Assembly: GCA_030141605.1 (NCBI GenBank)
Contig: JAQGDQ010000189.1
Location: 124,001-188,000, forward strand
Source of the DNA: Tubiluchus corallicola
Taxonomy: Eukaryota > Priapulida > Priapulimorpha > Priapulimorphida > Tubiluchidae
DNA: 64,000 nucleotides
Reading direction: 5' to 3'
Position 1 is the first letter of the stretch, and each line of letters begins with the position of its first letter. Shown in pieces: positions 58,001 through 64,000 of the stretch. The position numbers and the translations under genes are program-made. The notes under the pieces are model-generated. The model was not told the DNA's origin. It saw only the letters and a program-made list of their open reading frames with translations, and made no database searches.

Positions 58001-61000
58001 GAAACAAATATTGTAGCTAAGCATCGCTGGTTTGAAATATGATAAGTTAGTATGATATGATATGATATGAAAGAGTAACTATGACTGCATAAGAAGAAAA
58101 AACAGAGAAATCAAAAACACATTGGCGAAAACCAATTGTACAATTCTGTATTTTTCATCTTATGTAGTCATTTATACTCTGTGTACTCATCCTGATCTTA
58201 AGTTACTAACAAAACTTATTTTGTTCTAATATACGCTATAACTGATGAAAATGTAATGTTAATTGTCAATTGTTTCACTTATCTGGAGGAGGACGCGAAA
58301 GCTCTATGCTCCTTCCCCCACCTTACGTTTTAACTGATGAAAATGTAATGTTAATTGTCAATCGCTTCACTTATCTGGAGGAGGACTCGAAAGCTCAATG
58401 CTCCTTCCCCCTCCTCACAGTAACTCGCATAGTTTATTTATTTATTTTTTATCAATGTAACATCAATATGTATGTATGTTTGAGTTGCTGTGGAATAAAT
58501 TCATAATTCATAACTTATATATCAAACCAGTAATGTTTAGCTACAATTTTTGTTGTTAATATTCTCGTTTCACAGTTGCACATGCTGTTTTAACATTTAT
58601 CTGTTATTTTCAGCTGGTGAGGCCCGCTAGGGCGAGAACTCCTCAATATATATTATAATCTTTGAGAACCATAAAAGGCATTATGCTTTTCACTGTTAAC
58701 TGCCAGAATACTGGCTTTTTTCGTGCAAAAAGTGTTATAAATTTCGTAGGAAAATAACTGAGTGCCTCTTCGGAAGGACCGTAGTGGACAAAACTACAAC
58801 AAGTTTGTTAAACAACATGATAGCTGCTTAGTTGTGTTACAATGGAGACAATTTCTTTTGGCAGTTATTATATATTATATTATATTAATTCTTTATTTGT
58901 CTTTAAAATGGTTCACTCATTATAATAAAATTGAGTAATCCTCAGCGTAATGTTAAGATAACAACACTGTTCAAGACAAATGCGTCCAGTGCTGACTAAA
59001 AAAACTAAAGTGCAAAACTAAGGCCTAATTATATACAATAAATGAACATATTTACAATACGTTCTGGCATTTACAATGTTCTGGCATATTTACAATGTTC
59101 TGGCATTGTCGATATTTCTTTGGCAATTATGAAAAACAAATTTGTTTCGCACAGCGATTATGTATCACTTCCTTGCTGGCCTAACTCTGTTTTTATCGAC
59201 TCTCAACTGTTAGCAACATATTTTGCTTAAAAACGCTGCGGATGCTTGTAAAAACTTTGTTGTAAAATGCCAACATTCATTTCTCCTGGCTTCGTATTTC
59301 ATGTTTGGCTTCGTCGTCATCTGCACATCCTTCAGATTCTCAGATTTAGGAGATGTACTAAAAACATTCCTAATCTGCAACCGGCCGTACTTGAACATTA
59401 GCTGATTCACCCGGATGTACTTTACTTATGTCAGCTTGGCGCACATAAATGCTGTTGTGACCATGTGGCCATCATTTACAGGTTCCGTCACTGCTGTGTC
59501 TTCAAAATACTTTTTGCATCTTGAAGAGAGCTCTCTAGTATTTTGATTGACTGATGGACAGTCACCGCGACCACTGAACAATGTGCACTGCCTAAGTTTA
59601 CATAACGGAGTAATACTATTGAAGCAGCAATGGGATTATATATCTATTCAGTTACCAGGCACTTGTGTTTGCGAATTTGAATCAAATACTGTTTATTGTT
59701 ATTACTGTGGTAAAACTGCTCAGAGAAAACATGATGAAAAAGCTACTTATCGCGCGGGTTCATTAAATCAACAAAATCAATCAGTCAAACTCTTTTTTTA
59801 CGACTGATTGTTGTTCTTCACTTCAACACGTTAAGTTTTTTAAAGTGTTCTATTCTATTCAATGTATTCTGTTTGTTTTATTCCTCATGTATTCTAGCAT
59901 CAATGGCCCATTTCTGTAATTTGAAATGGCTCTCTAATTATGCTTGTATTGCCTTCGCTGCGACAATCAGACTTTCGAACTAGACATCTACAGCAACAAT
60001 TGACATTACGTTCATTGGCTATTATGTGTATATGAAATGTATGTGCCCATGCCAAAGTAACCAATGTAAACATAACGAGAAAAAACAGGGTAATGTAGCC
60101 GTAGGTATTGCTTCATTACAATTTTTCCCATGTTGTAAGACAGAGTTAGTGGTAGCGATTTGCACATATGAAAAAAGTCACGAGATGCACTAAACTTTAT
60201 GATAAGTTCTGGCATTGTCGATATGTCTTTGAAGTTACGAGGTGTGCTGCGGCTAGGGTCTATCCTTTCAACTGTCCATTGTTCTCGAAATTGTTCAAAA
60301 TAAACTTTTCAACGTTATGATTTTAAAAACTTTTATAGACCCGAAAATGCGTTGTATAACTTGATTTAGTTTAGTAGCATTGGCTGCATTTTCAACCTTG
60401 TTGGTATTCTTGTCACTTTTTTCATTTATTTTGGTGCCTGCCTTTTGCATGTTCTCTTCGGGCAATTGATTTTATAACAGGTTTGTTGAATCTAGGGGCA
60501 ATAACTTTTGCAGTCTTTTTGCGATGTCTTTAAGGTTTTGCACGTACCTGGCACATCCTGTATTGGAAGCTTACGAAAGAAACGTGCGTTCTTTGTCAAA
60601 TTGAGTGGCTGCAGCGACTGAGCTACGTCACACTTTTGTAGCAACTGACTTTATTAAGAAAAACTGCATATATAAGTCGGTGCATTTAACACGGTTTGAT
60701 TTATCGATCATCGAGTGTATCAACGGAGATAGTTTGTTTTCTAATGCCTGCTGAGGCATTTGTTTGGCACTTCCATTCATTACAGCCAGAATTTTTGTCT
60801 TGTCTGCCCTTAGGCCTAGGGCTTAGTCGCTGACTTCTATTACCGCGAGTGTCAATTATGAATGAAATGTAGTTGTGACCAGACTCAGGCGTTTCTACTC
60901 TCGTTTGCAGTTTATTGTCCTTTACTTTATCTTTTTCTATAATTGTATAAATTATGCCATGAAAATTTTGATTGTTTTGACTGAAAAATCGACGAGCTTC

Positions 61001-62374
61001 CCATGCCCGAGGCATTTTACTGAGCGATTTTGCATTTATTTCACTATACGAGATAAAGAAGAACGGTCCCAGAACCAAACCTTGTGATCCTCCCACTGGA
61101 CAAAATATGAATGGCAGTGGTTATCACAGCAAACGGCCACACAACCCTCGGGCATCCAACTTGTGAAACACAAAGCATTGTCTTTCGGTGGGGATTATTC
61201 ATTCTCATGAGATATGTAATAATGGAATCGCTTCAGGCAGACCCAATTGTTGTGCTAATAGGCATGAGCAATGATGTGCTTGGTGATGGTGCCTAGGAAT
61301 GTAAGAAAAATGCTGGGATGGGACAGATAATATTCAAGAACCTGTTGAAAGCGCTTGCCCTATTTCTCAAGCTTAATGGACGAAAAGCCGCTCTCTCTGA
61401 AACGTAAAGCTATTATTACTTGACACCGAAACTCGTACTTAGCATGTTAACTATGTTAATTCTCCCTGCAGGTGCTGAAAATTGTAAAACGTGTGAATTT
61501 ATTTAAATAATGTTAAAATGATTCGTTTGAAAATGTTTGCCTTGTGCTAACAATGCTTACGACTTTCAGATTTTTTTAAATCAAGAATTAAGTTATTTTA
61601 AGAAAAACGAATGTTTTTGATCTATAAATAAGCTTCTACATAGTTGTTTATAGATCTGTTTTTTGAAAGTTCGTTTTATGTTTGATTGTACAAATCCACA
61701 ATAAAACTTTGATACTGCATTCGAAAGAAGGGGAATTTTAAAACTTGGGACACCATCTGTATTTGAACCAGGACCTTTACTTTAACTTGCAATGTGTTTT
61801 GTAAGCCAAATATCTCTGGTTCAAATATGAACTGTGTTCTCCTTTTCACATTTTCTGTCTTTGGTGTAAAAATTTATTTAATTGTGGTTTTTATACACAC
61901 ACTTGCTCGTGCATCGCACAACTTCTCACCATTGCAGGAGTTGGTCATTATAATTGTTGGTCATTATAAGCTCACCAGACATTGGCTAATAGCTGGCAGC
62001 ATATTTGTGACAGTGCAGCATGTTATAACTCATTTCTTTTTGTGACAGTGCAGCATGTTATAACTCATTTCTTTTTGTGACAGTGCAGCATGTTATAACT
62101 CATTTCTTTTTGTGACATTGCAGCATGTTATAACTCATTTTTTGTGACAGTGCAGCATGTTATAACTCATTTCTTTTCGTGACAGTGCAGCGTGTTATAA
62201 CTCATTTCTTTTTGTGACATTGCAGCATGTTATAACTAGTTTGTTTTTGTTTTTTGCAGCCGGACGGTGAGGACGATCTGAAGAAATCGCAGTTGATGGA
62301 ACTGGCTATAATGAATGGAACATTCAGAGATACAAGTGGTACCACGCAGACACCGCAAAAGCTGACCCAGCAGC
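27890..62374 (+). CDS. QKI: QKI/HOW STAR-family KH RNA-binding protein (5' part, gene runs off window)
   Basis: Quaking/HOW proteins dimerise and bind ACUAAY plus UAAY in RNA, controlling splicing, mRNA export and stability. Coding exons 27890-28031, 40954-41087, 44333-44449, 45697-45840 and 62260-62374 join in frame to 652 nt (217 codons plus one base). Qua1 is at about residues 18-60 ([20 protein letters not shown]...VERILDEEINKVR). Glu48, at the position whose loss disrupts dimerisation in mouse, is present and split by intron 1. The KH domain starts near 82 ([20 protein letters not shown]) with GPRG loop at 101-104, then [17 protein letters not shown] and [19 protein letters not shown]. 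Qua2 begins with [19 protein letters not shown]. It is closest to insect HOW in memory comparison. The C-terminal exons are outside the window. Confidence 0.96.
28032..30600. other. QKI intron 1, 5' part: nothing recognised
   Basis: AT-rich intronic sequence. Short open frames (for example 29227-29454 and 29880-30182) show no family similarity or splice support. A perfect 12-bp palindrome of six C then six G occurs near 30370. Confidence 0.5.
30608..30785 (-). mobile_element. non-LTR 3' end repeat (family T), copy 2, QKI intron 1
   Basis: Same block as 1568-1880: TTTATTTCACTGCAGCAATA through AGTTGCTGTGTGACACCTTG. Confidence 0.55.
31160..31845 (+). repeat. GC-rich minisatellite of about 39-bp units, QKI intron 1
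   Basis: About 18 units built from CACGCAGCCCCCACTTCGTT and TCACTGTGGCCCCTTG. Strongly C-rich on +, so the - strand has repeated runs of four or more G. Long open frames on both strands are a by-product of periodicity. Confidence 0.9.
32650..33010 (+). repeat. TG then CT/CCT microsatellite, QKI intron 1
   Basis: TG-rich run (32685-32765) followed by a long CT-rich tract to about 33010. Purine-free stretches make the overlapping open frames artefactual. Confidence 0.9.
33627..33868 (+). repeat. 114-bp tandem duplication, QKI intron 1
   Basis: GACTGCCCAGTGGTCAG at 33627 and GACTGCCCAGTGATCAG at 33741. Both halves share TTGGTCAGTGACAGTTTGTG and a GCAGAGACG end. Many GGTCAGT motifs. Confidence 0.8.
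34190..34705 (-). repeat. Repeat F copy 4, QKI intron 1
   Basis: Reverse-oriented (CGAATGCTCTGATTG, TTAAAATGGCTGTG). Its inner block CCCAATGTGCACCACTGATT is duplicated at about 34270 and 34490. Confidence 0.55.
35954..36555. mobile_element. MITE-C, complete copy, QKI intron 1
   Basis: 602 bp with inverted ends AGGAAGACAGG / CCGGTTTTCCT and TTAA flanks (35950-35953, 36556-36559). Contains TGACGTCA at 36106-36113. Shares terminal sequence with MITE-B but has a different interior. Other copies at about 40005, 50903 and 63286. Confidence 0.8.
37136..37475 (-). mobile_element. MITE-A copy 4, truncated, QKI intron 1
   Basis: Starts AAGCCTTTTCGCCGTTTCGT and shares the AGGTCAAAAGTTAAG block. About 100 bp of unrelated sequence (37275-37375) interrupts it. 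The far end is lost where MITE-B sequence begins. Confidence 0.65.
37476..37815 (+). mobile_element. MITE-B partial copy, QKI intron 1
   Basis: Shares the central and right parts with 21837-22314, including TGACGTCA at 37528-37535, and ends CCTGTTTTCCTCTAA. Its left part is missing where it joins MITE-A copy 4. Confidence 0.7.
38299..38570 (+). mobile_element. tRNA-derived SINE, full copy, QKI intron 1
   Basis: Same head, body and tail order as 12055-12360: ACCAGACGGTTTAGTC start, GAGTTCGATAC box B, GACCCAAAAGCCGACTTTAA near the 3' end, then ATT/GTT repeats. Confidence 0.85.
39335..39560 (+). repeat. 57-bp minisatellite, 4 copies, QKI intron 1
   Basis: Units start GTCACGGCACTTTTTATGT at 39335, 39391, 39448 and 39506 and contain AACTTTAGAACCTGGCTACG. 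Confidence 0.88.
40005..40440. mobile_element. MITE-C rearranged copy, QKI intron 1
   Basis: Left part resembles 35954 onward (GACAGGATGATTTTTCGTAT). An internal block around GTGTTGTACTAAAACTA is duplicated at about 40230 and 40395. Right end lost. Confidence 0.65.
40546..40911 (+). mobile_element. MITE-A copy 5, next to QKI exon 2
   Basis: Ends at 40911, 42 bp before exon 2. Carries the perfect palindrome TGCGCATGCGCA (40878-40889) and the inverted DR1 TAACCTTTGACCT (40856-40868). Confidence 0.75.
40954..41087 (+). CDS. QKI: QKI coding exon 2 (Qua1/KH linker)
   Basis: Residues 48-92. Acceptor catttcag ending at 40953, donor gtgagt at 41088. Encodes [14 protein letters not shown]...[22 protein letters not shown] copy ends 42 bp upstream, and a 67-bp tandem duplication begins inside the donor region. 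Confidence 0.95.
41091..41224 (+). repeat. 67-bp tandem duplication at QKI exon 2 donor
   Basis: The unit starts at 41091, inside the donor (gtgAGTATTGGGG), and repeats exactly at 41158. Confidence 0.9.
42235..42560 (-). pseudogene. LINE 3' end relic, QKI intron 2
   Basis: Minus-strand remnant with [20 protein letters not shown], which resembles the RVxNxWNxLPxxVV region of jockey/CR1-type ORF2 C-termini. A 3' UTR and a TA-repeat tail follow (42210-42235). Confidence 0.5.
42740..42950 (+). repeat. 46-bp minisatellite, about 4.5 copies, QKI intron 2
   Basis: Near-identical units beginning GTGCATTTATACTAGAGAG at 42740, 42786, 42832, 42878 and 42924. Confidence 0.92.
43400..44050 (+). repeat. 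CATATG-rich minisatellite, QKI intron 2
   Basis: Degenerate units of about 20-25 bp, TTTTTATCATATGTTTGCATG. Around two dozen CATATG-like palindromes. Long hydrophobic open frames are periodicity artefacts. Ends about 280 bp before the KH-core exon. Confidence 0.88.
44333..44449 (+). CDS. QKI: QKI coding exon 3 (KH core, GPRG loop)
   Basis: Residues 93-131. Acceptor ctgttctag ending at 44332, donor gtaagg at 44450. Encodes [20 protein letters not shown] and [16 protein letters not shown], the RNA-contacting part of the STAR KH domain. Confidence 0.97.
44450..45696. other. QKI intron 3: no recognised element
   Basis: 1.25 kb of AT-rich sequence between the two KH-encoding exons, with no repeat or gene that I recognise. 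Confidence 0.5.
45697..45840 (+). CDS. QKI: QKI coding exon 4 (KH C-terminal half)
   Basis: Residues 132-179. Acceptor tcctacag ending at 45696, donor gtaagt at 45841. Encodes [20 protein letters not shown] and [20 protein letters not shown]. The last 16 nt of the exon and the donor are the first member of a 60-bp tandem array. Reading through the donor gives VSTT and then TAG. Confidence 0.96.
45825..46645 (+). repeat. 60-bp tandem array of the QKI exon 4 / intron 4 junction
   Basis: The unit boundary recurs exactly every 60 bp from 45841 to 46621 (13 full units and a part). Each carries CTGCTAGTTTCAGCA followed by GTAAGTACAAC, homologous to the real junction CTGCTAGTACCAGCA|GTAAGTACAAC. 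GTAAGT is intact at 12 of 14 positions (GTAATT at 46021, GTAAAT at 46561). Confidence 0.95.
46865..47018 (+). mobile_element. non-LTR 3' tail with GAATT repeats, QKI intron 4
   Basis: Ends GATGAATAAAACCTTTGAAT followed by four TTGAA pentamers, the form of a LINE or SINE 3' tail. The family is not identified. Confidence 0.45.
48829..49306 (+). mobile_element. MITE-A copy 6, QKI intron 4
   Basis: Starts AAGCCTTTTCACAGCTCCAG. AGGTCAAAGGTTA at 48871-48883 and TGACCTTTGACCT at 49252-49264, the latter a perfect inverted DR1 (AGGTCA-A-AGGTCA). An internal block of about 95 bp is tandemly duplicated. Confidence 0.75.
49770..50480 (+). repeat. Tandem duplication of about 125 bp with nested MITE-P
   Basis: CATTGACTCTGTTGCTTGAG and AAATTCATCGCC...GAATTGTCCGG recur. 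One copy is split by the piggyBac-type MITE, and the other keeps a single TTAA. Confidence 0.8.
49815..50270. mobile_element. piggyBac-type MITE-P copy 2, QKI intron 4
   Basis: 456 bp, closely similar to the copy at 5444-5900 and in the same orientation. Flanked by TTAA at 49811-49814 and 50271-50274. An uninterrupted tandem paralogue of the target, with a single TTAA, is present near 50390-50400. Confidence 0.87.
50903..51500. mobile_element. MITE-C copy, QKI intron 4
   Basis: Near full length (AGGAAGAAGG to GAGTTTTGGTTTAA) with decayed ends. The CRE-like site has become TGACATCA. Confidence 0.7.
51588..51880 (-). mobile_element. non-LTR 3' end repeat (family T), copy 3, QKI intron 4
   Basis: Begins with TCAA repeats (51580-51610), then TTTATTTCACTCCAGCAATA and the shared block. 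Contains GGTTAGGGTTAG-like stretches near 51786. Confidence 0.6.
52724..52875 (+). repeat. 76-bp tandem duplication, QKI intron 4
   Basis: ACATTTACAGTAAGAA and GACTATAACTACACAAGCTG occur twice, about 76 bp apart. Confidence 0.82.
52942..53180 (-). pseudogene. LINE ORF2 C-terminus relic, QKI intron 4
   Basis: Minus strand, open to a stop at 52942: [20 protein letters not shown]...[15 protein letters not shown]. The KLLLFG...IFxxIxxFIxxTKRF ending is typical of non-LTR ORF2 C-termini. 5' truncated. Confidence 0.6.
53210..53690 (-). pseudogene. second LINE ORF2 C-terminus relic
   Basis: Minus strand: [20 protein letters not shown] and [13 protein letters not shown] (about 53570-53680) match the C...ExHxLLECxxYNxLR motif of non-LTR ORF2. 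Continues to a stop near 53439, then a 3' UTR to about 53215. Truncated at 53690 where another element begins. Confidence 0.65.
53708..53926 (+). pseudogene. LINE ORF2 C-terminus with C2H2 finger, 5' truncated
   Basis: Plus strand, 72 codons plus [23 protein letters not shown], a run of RRRRK, then [20 protein letters not shown] with the C-x2-C...H-x3-H zinc finger, ending RNDNPPN. This WR-x-basic-finger arrangement is seen at the end of several invertebrate LINE proteins. The 3' UTR (TTCGATTCGAAGGACGAAC) runs to about 53975. Confidence 0.65.
54480..54682 (+). mobile_element. MITE-B partial copy, QKI intron 4
   Basis: Right part of the family, ending CTGGTTTTCCTTTAA with TTAA at 54683-54686. 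The upstream stretch 54312-54480 may be a diverged left part. Confidence 0.6.
55139..55846 (-). mobile_element. MITE-D copy, QKI intron 4
   Basis: Ends CTCCCTCAGTGCAG and GCAGTGCTAAAGGAG, next to TTAA at the left. Interior matches the copies at 12714 and 22655. Confidence 0.72.
56728..57072 (+). repeat. 93-bp minisatellite, about 3.7 copies, QKI intron 4
   Basis: Units start near TTGCTTTATTTCAGTAAAT or TCGTGCTTTATTTCAATAAA and contain ACTAATTATTAATATATGAT. Confidence 0.88.
57553..59834. repeat. Long inverted repeat (arms about 315 bp), QKI intron 4
   Basis: Left arm 57553-57866 and right arm 59517-59834 are reverse complements (AACAACAATCAGTCGTAAAA / TTTTACGACTGATTGTTGTT). A second, inner inverted pair lies at about 57885-57965 and 58615-58695 (CCTCATCAGCTG / CAGCTGGTGAGG). 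Probably a DNA transposon with long terminal repeats and a nested element; no transposase recognised. Confidence 0.8.
58235..58420 (+). repeat. Tandem duplication of about 90 bp inside the inverted repeat
   Basis: AACTGATGAAAATGTAATGT and CACTTATCTGGAGGAGGAC occur twice. Confidence 0.8.
59840..61450 (-). pseudogene. Possible decayed retroelement coding sequence, QKI intron 4
   Basis: Minus strand 60701-61096 is open for 131 aa and contains [20 protein letters not shown], which loosely recalls the PQGSVLGPLLF motif of non-LTR reverse transcriptases. The catalytic YADD box is not visible downstream. Further minus-strand fragments at 60240-60560 are Lys-rich and interrupted. Family not recognised. 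Confidence 0.3.
62015..62259 (+). repeat. 35-bp tandem array ending in the QKI exon 5 acceptor
   Basis: GCAG recurs, ending at 62018, 62053, 62088, 62123, 62155, 62190, 62225 and 62259 (the real acceptor). Each unit has GTTATAACTCAT, TTTCTTTTTGTGACAGT and GCAG, so each resembles a branch point, pyrimidine tract and AG. Confidence 0.93.
62260..62374 (+). CDS. QKI: QKI coding exon 5 (Qua2 start)
   Basis: Residues 180-217 plus one base. Acceptor ttttttgcag ending at 62259, donor gtaagt at 62375. Encodes [20 protein letters not shown] (Qua2) and a Thr/Gln-rich stretch. The acceptor is the last, in-register unit of a 35-bp array. Downstream exons are beyond the window. Confidence 0.95.
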
Positions 62375-62412
62375 GTAAGTCATTCGCTATGGAGCAAATA
62401 TAGTAAACTCTG

Positions 62413-63113
62413 CATAACTCAAATTTTCGCCTAGAATGTCGGCGGAACGGATGAAATCCTTCGTTTTTCCCACAAAATACATTGCTTAACTCAAACAAAA
62501 AATTATAGTCCATTTAAGCAAAATATGCGTCATTTACTTCACCTAACTCAATTTATACTCTGGAAAAATAGAAAACAACACAAAAACAGGATTGTCTTCC
62601 GGGAAAATTCAGATGTCTTACAAGTTGCACCTCCCCATTATTTTTTCCGGGATTGACCTTAATTGAACTTAATTGATCTTTCCGCGAAAGTCTACTACCA
62701 CGTAGTAACACTTTACTTTATCAGACATGACTGATAAAATAGGATCAGTGTTGATGAAACTGGGCACAGGACTTGGAGCAGATGAAGATAACTGAACACT
62801 TAACTGAGAGTGTGAAAATAATTGAACTACTGATGGCAGTACCTATGACATTGGTAGCCCCACTGTCATATTGTTTGACAGTGTTGTGTACATGTACTTT
62901 TGTAACATAAAAAAATCGTGTTTCACTACATAATTTGTCATTCTTTATGTAATTGTCATCAAATCTCGTTATTCATGTAGAGAAGGGTCGAACTTTCTGC
63001 CTTCTATTTAGCTAGCCGTCTGGAGGAGGGGTTTAGAGTTTCTGTGCTAGAAAATGGTCAAGTATCATGTCAAAGTTTTTTCGGTCCGGCTGGATTTCAG
63101 TTATGCGGACTGT
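62413..63113. mobile_element. Tigger/pogo-like MITE, QKI intron 5
   Basis: Left end AGTAAACTCTGCATAACTCA and right end AGTTATGCGGACTG are imperfect inverted repeats next to TA. Starts about 40 bp after exon 5. Confidence 0.5.
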
Positions 63114-63285
63114 AGTGAATTCTTGAAAGAACCAATCAGCACCTGGTAAACTTGACAAGTATCATGTCAAGATAGGAAACGGCACATGAAATTTAAAGTT
63201 TTATTAAAAACGGGACAAGTTACCTTGTCTGTAGTTAACAGAGTGAGTGCAAATGAAACAGCAATGTTACCTTCCTTACCTTTAA

Positions 63286-63870
63286 AGGAAGACAGTATGA
63301 TTTTTGATATGCTACCCCATTTTCAAGTACAGAAAAAAGTATGCATTTTAGCACCACTAATACTGCAAAAGCATATCTGGGAATTGAATAATAGATTACA
63401 GTTTTAGTTAATAGCGAGCGAGTCCAACTATTGGTGACATCACAAACGAACATAATTATGAACAGCAAAAATATTTTACGAGCGTGTTGCATGTGTTTGT
63501 GAAAGGGAAGATTGAAGTACAGTTCTACTGTAAGATATTTAGTGTGTTGTACAAAAACTAGGCAAGTTATAAGATAAAAATCCCAATTTCAAATTTACCA
63601 CTGTGCTCACACTTGAGCTGTTGGACATGTGCAGTACTTTACAAACTAACACATCTGAACTGAGTGATACAGCACCTTTTTTATGTGCAACGCGTTTCCA
63701 AAATGCAGACACTACTGCTGGTTTAATTAGCAAATGGCAAAATTAAACAGTGAAGAACTAGTGGCGCGAATGTGAAATTGTGTTTGTGTGGAAATAATTT
63801 TTTCACGTAACTCATTTGTGAAAAAATAGTATGTTTCCTTTCAATATTTTAAAGAGCAGATTGTTTATAC
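63286..63870. mobile_element. MITE-C copy, QKI intron 5
   Basis: Left end AGGAAGACAGTATGATT after TTTAA; the right end is degraded. It is followed by a separate short repeat (63873-64000) whose reverse complement resembles 3630-3705. Confidence 0.65.
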
Positions 63871-64000
63871 ATACAGGGATGAGAATGACAAATTGTAAAA
63901 AACTCTGAAACAGGCCGGGGGTTCCTAGGCCCCCGTAGGGGTTCAAGGGGGCGAAGCCACCATTGGAGCCAGCAACAAATTGCAATTTTATGACCATAGA

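Overview
This is nuclear DNA from an animal, almost certainly an invertebrate. The sequence is AT-rich. Its genes are split into short exons with GT-AG introns, and the introns are packed with transposon relics, MITEs, a tRNA-derived SINE and minisatellites. The QKI product reads more like insect HOW than vertebrate QKI (for example [17 protein letters not shown]). I cannot name the phylum from sequence alone.

Three protein genes lie head to tail on the + strand. (1) MRPS31 (155-12598, 8 coding exons) is the mitochondrial small-subunit ribosomal protein mS31; my splice model gives 395 aa. (2) ATG5 (15064-24175, 7 coding exons) is the autophagy protein conjugated to ATG12; the model gives 277 aa. 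(3) QKI/HOW (27890 to beyond the window) is a STAR-family KH RNA-binding protein. Five coding exons are present, covering Qua1, KH and the start of Qua2 (217 codons plus one base); the remaining 3' exons lie past the right edge. All exon junctions keep frame. The rest of the window is intron or intergenic sequence.

Layout. The MRPS31 introns hold MITEs, a TTAA-rich minisatellite interrupted by a piggyBac-type MITE, and a SINE whose tail abuts the last exon. A short intergenic region (12.6-15.06 kb) leads to ATG5, whose introns carry a LINE relic, several MITEs and two arrays of ACTAAY motifs. After a 3.7 kb intergenic region, QKI intron 1 (12.9 kb) holds a GC-rich minisatellite, a CT/TG microsatellite and several MITEs. 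QKI introns 2-4 hold more minisatellites, LINE ends and a long inverted repeat.

The most striking signal is QKI intron 4 (16.4 kb). At its 5' end the exon/intron junction has been amplified into about 13.5 tandem 60-bp units, so the real 5' splice site is followed by a ladder of near-identical GTAAGT donors. At its 3' end a 35-bp array supplies seven branch-point/pyrimidine/AG modules, and the real acceptor is the eighth, in register. Second, ATG5 introns 4 and 6 contain minisatellites built from ACUAAY, the recognition motif of QKI/HOW proteins, and QKI is the next gene downstream. Third, several MITE families carry transcription-factor-like sites (DR1 nuclear-receptor, NRF1 and CRE palindromes) and sit next to exons. 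All functional claims about these are inference.
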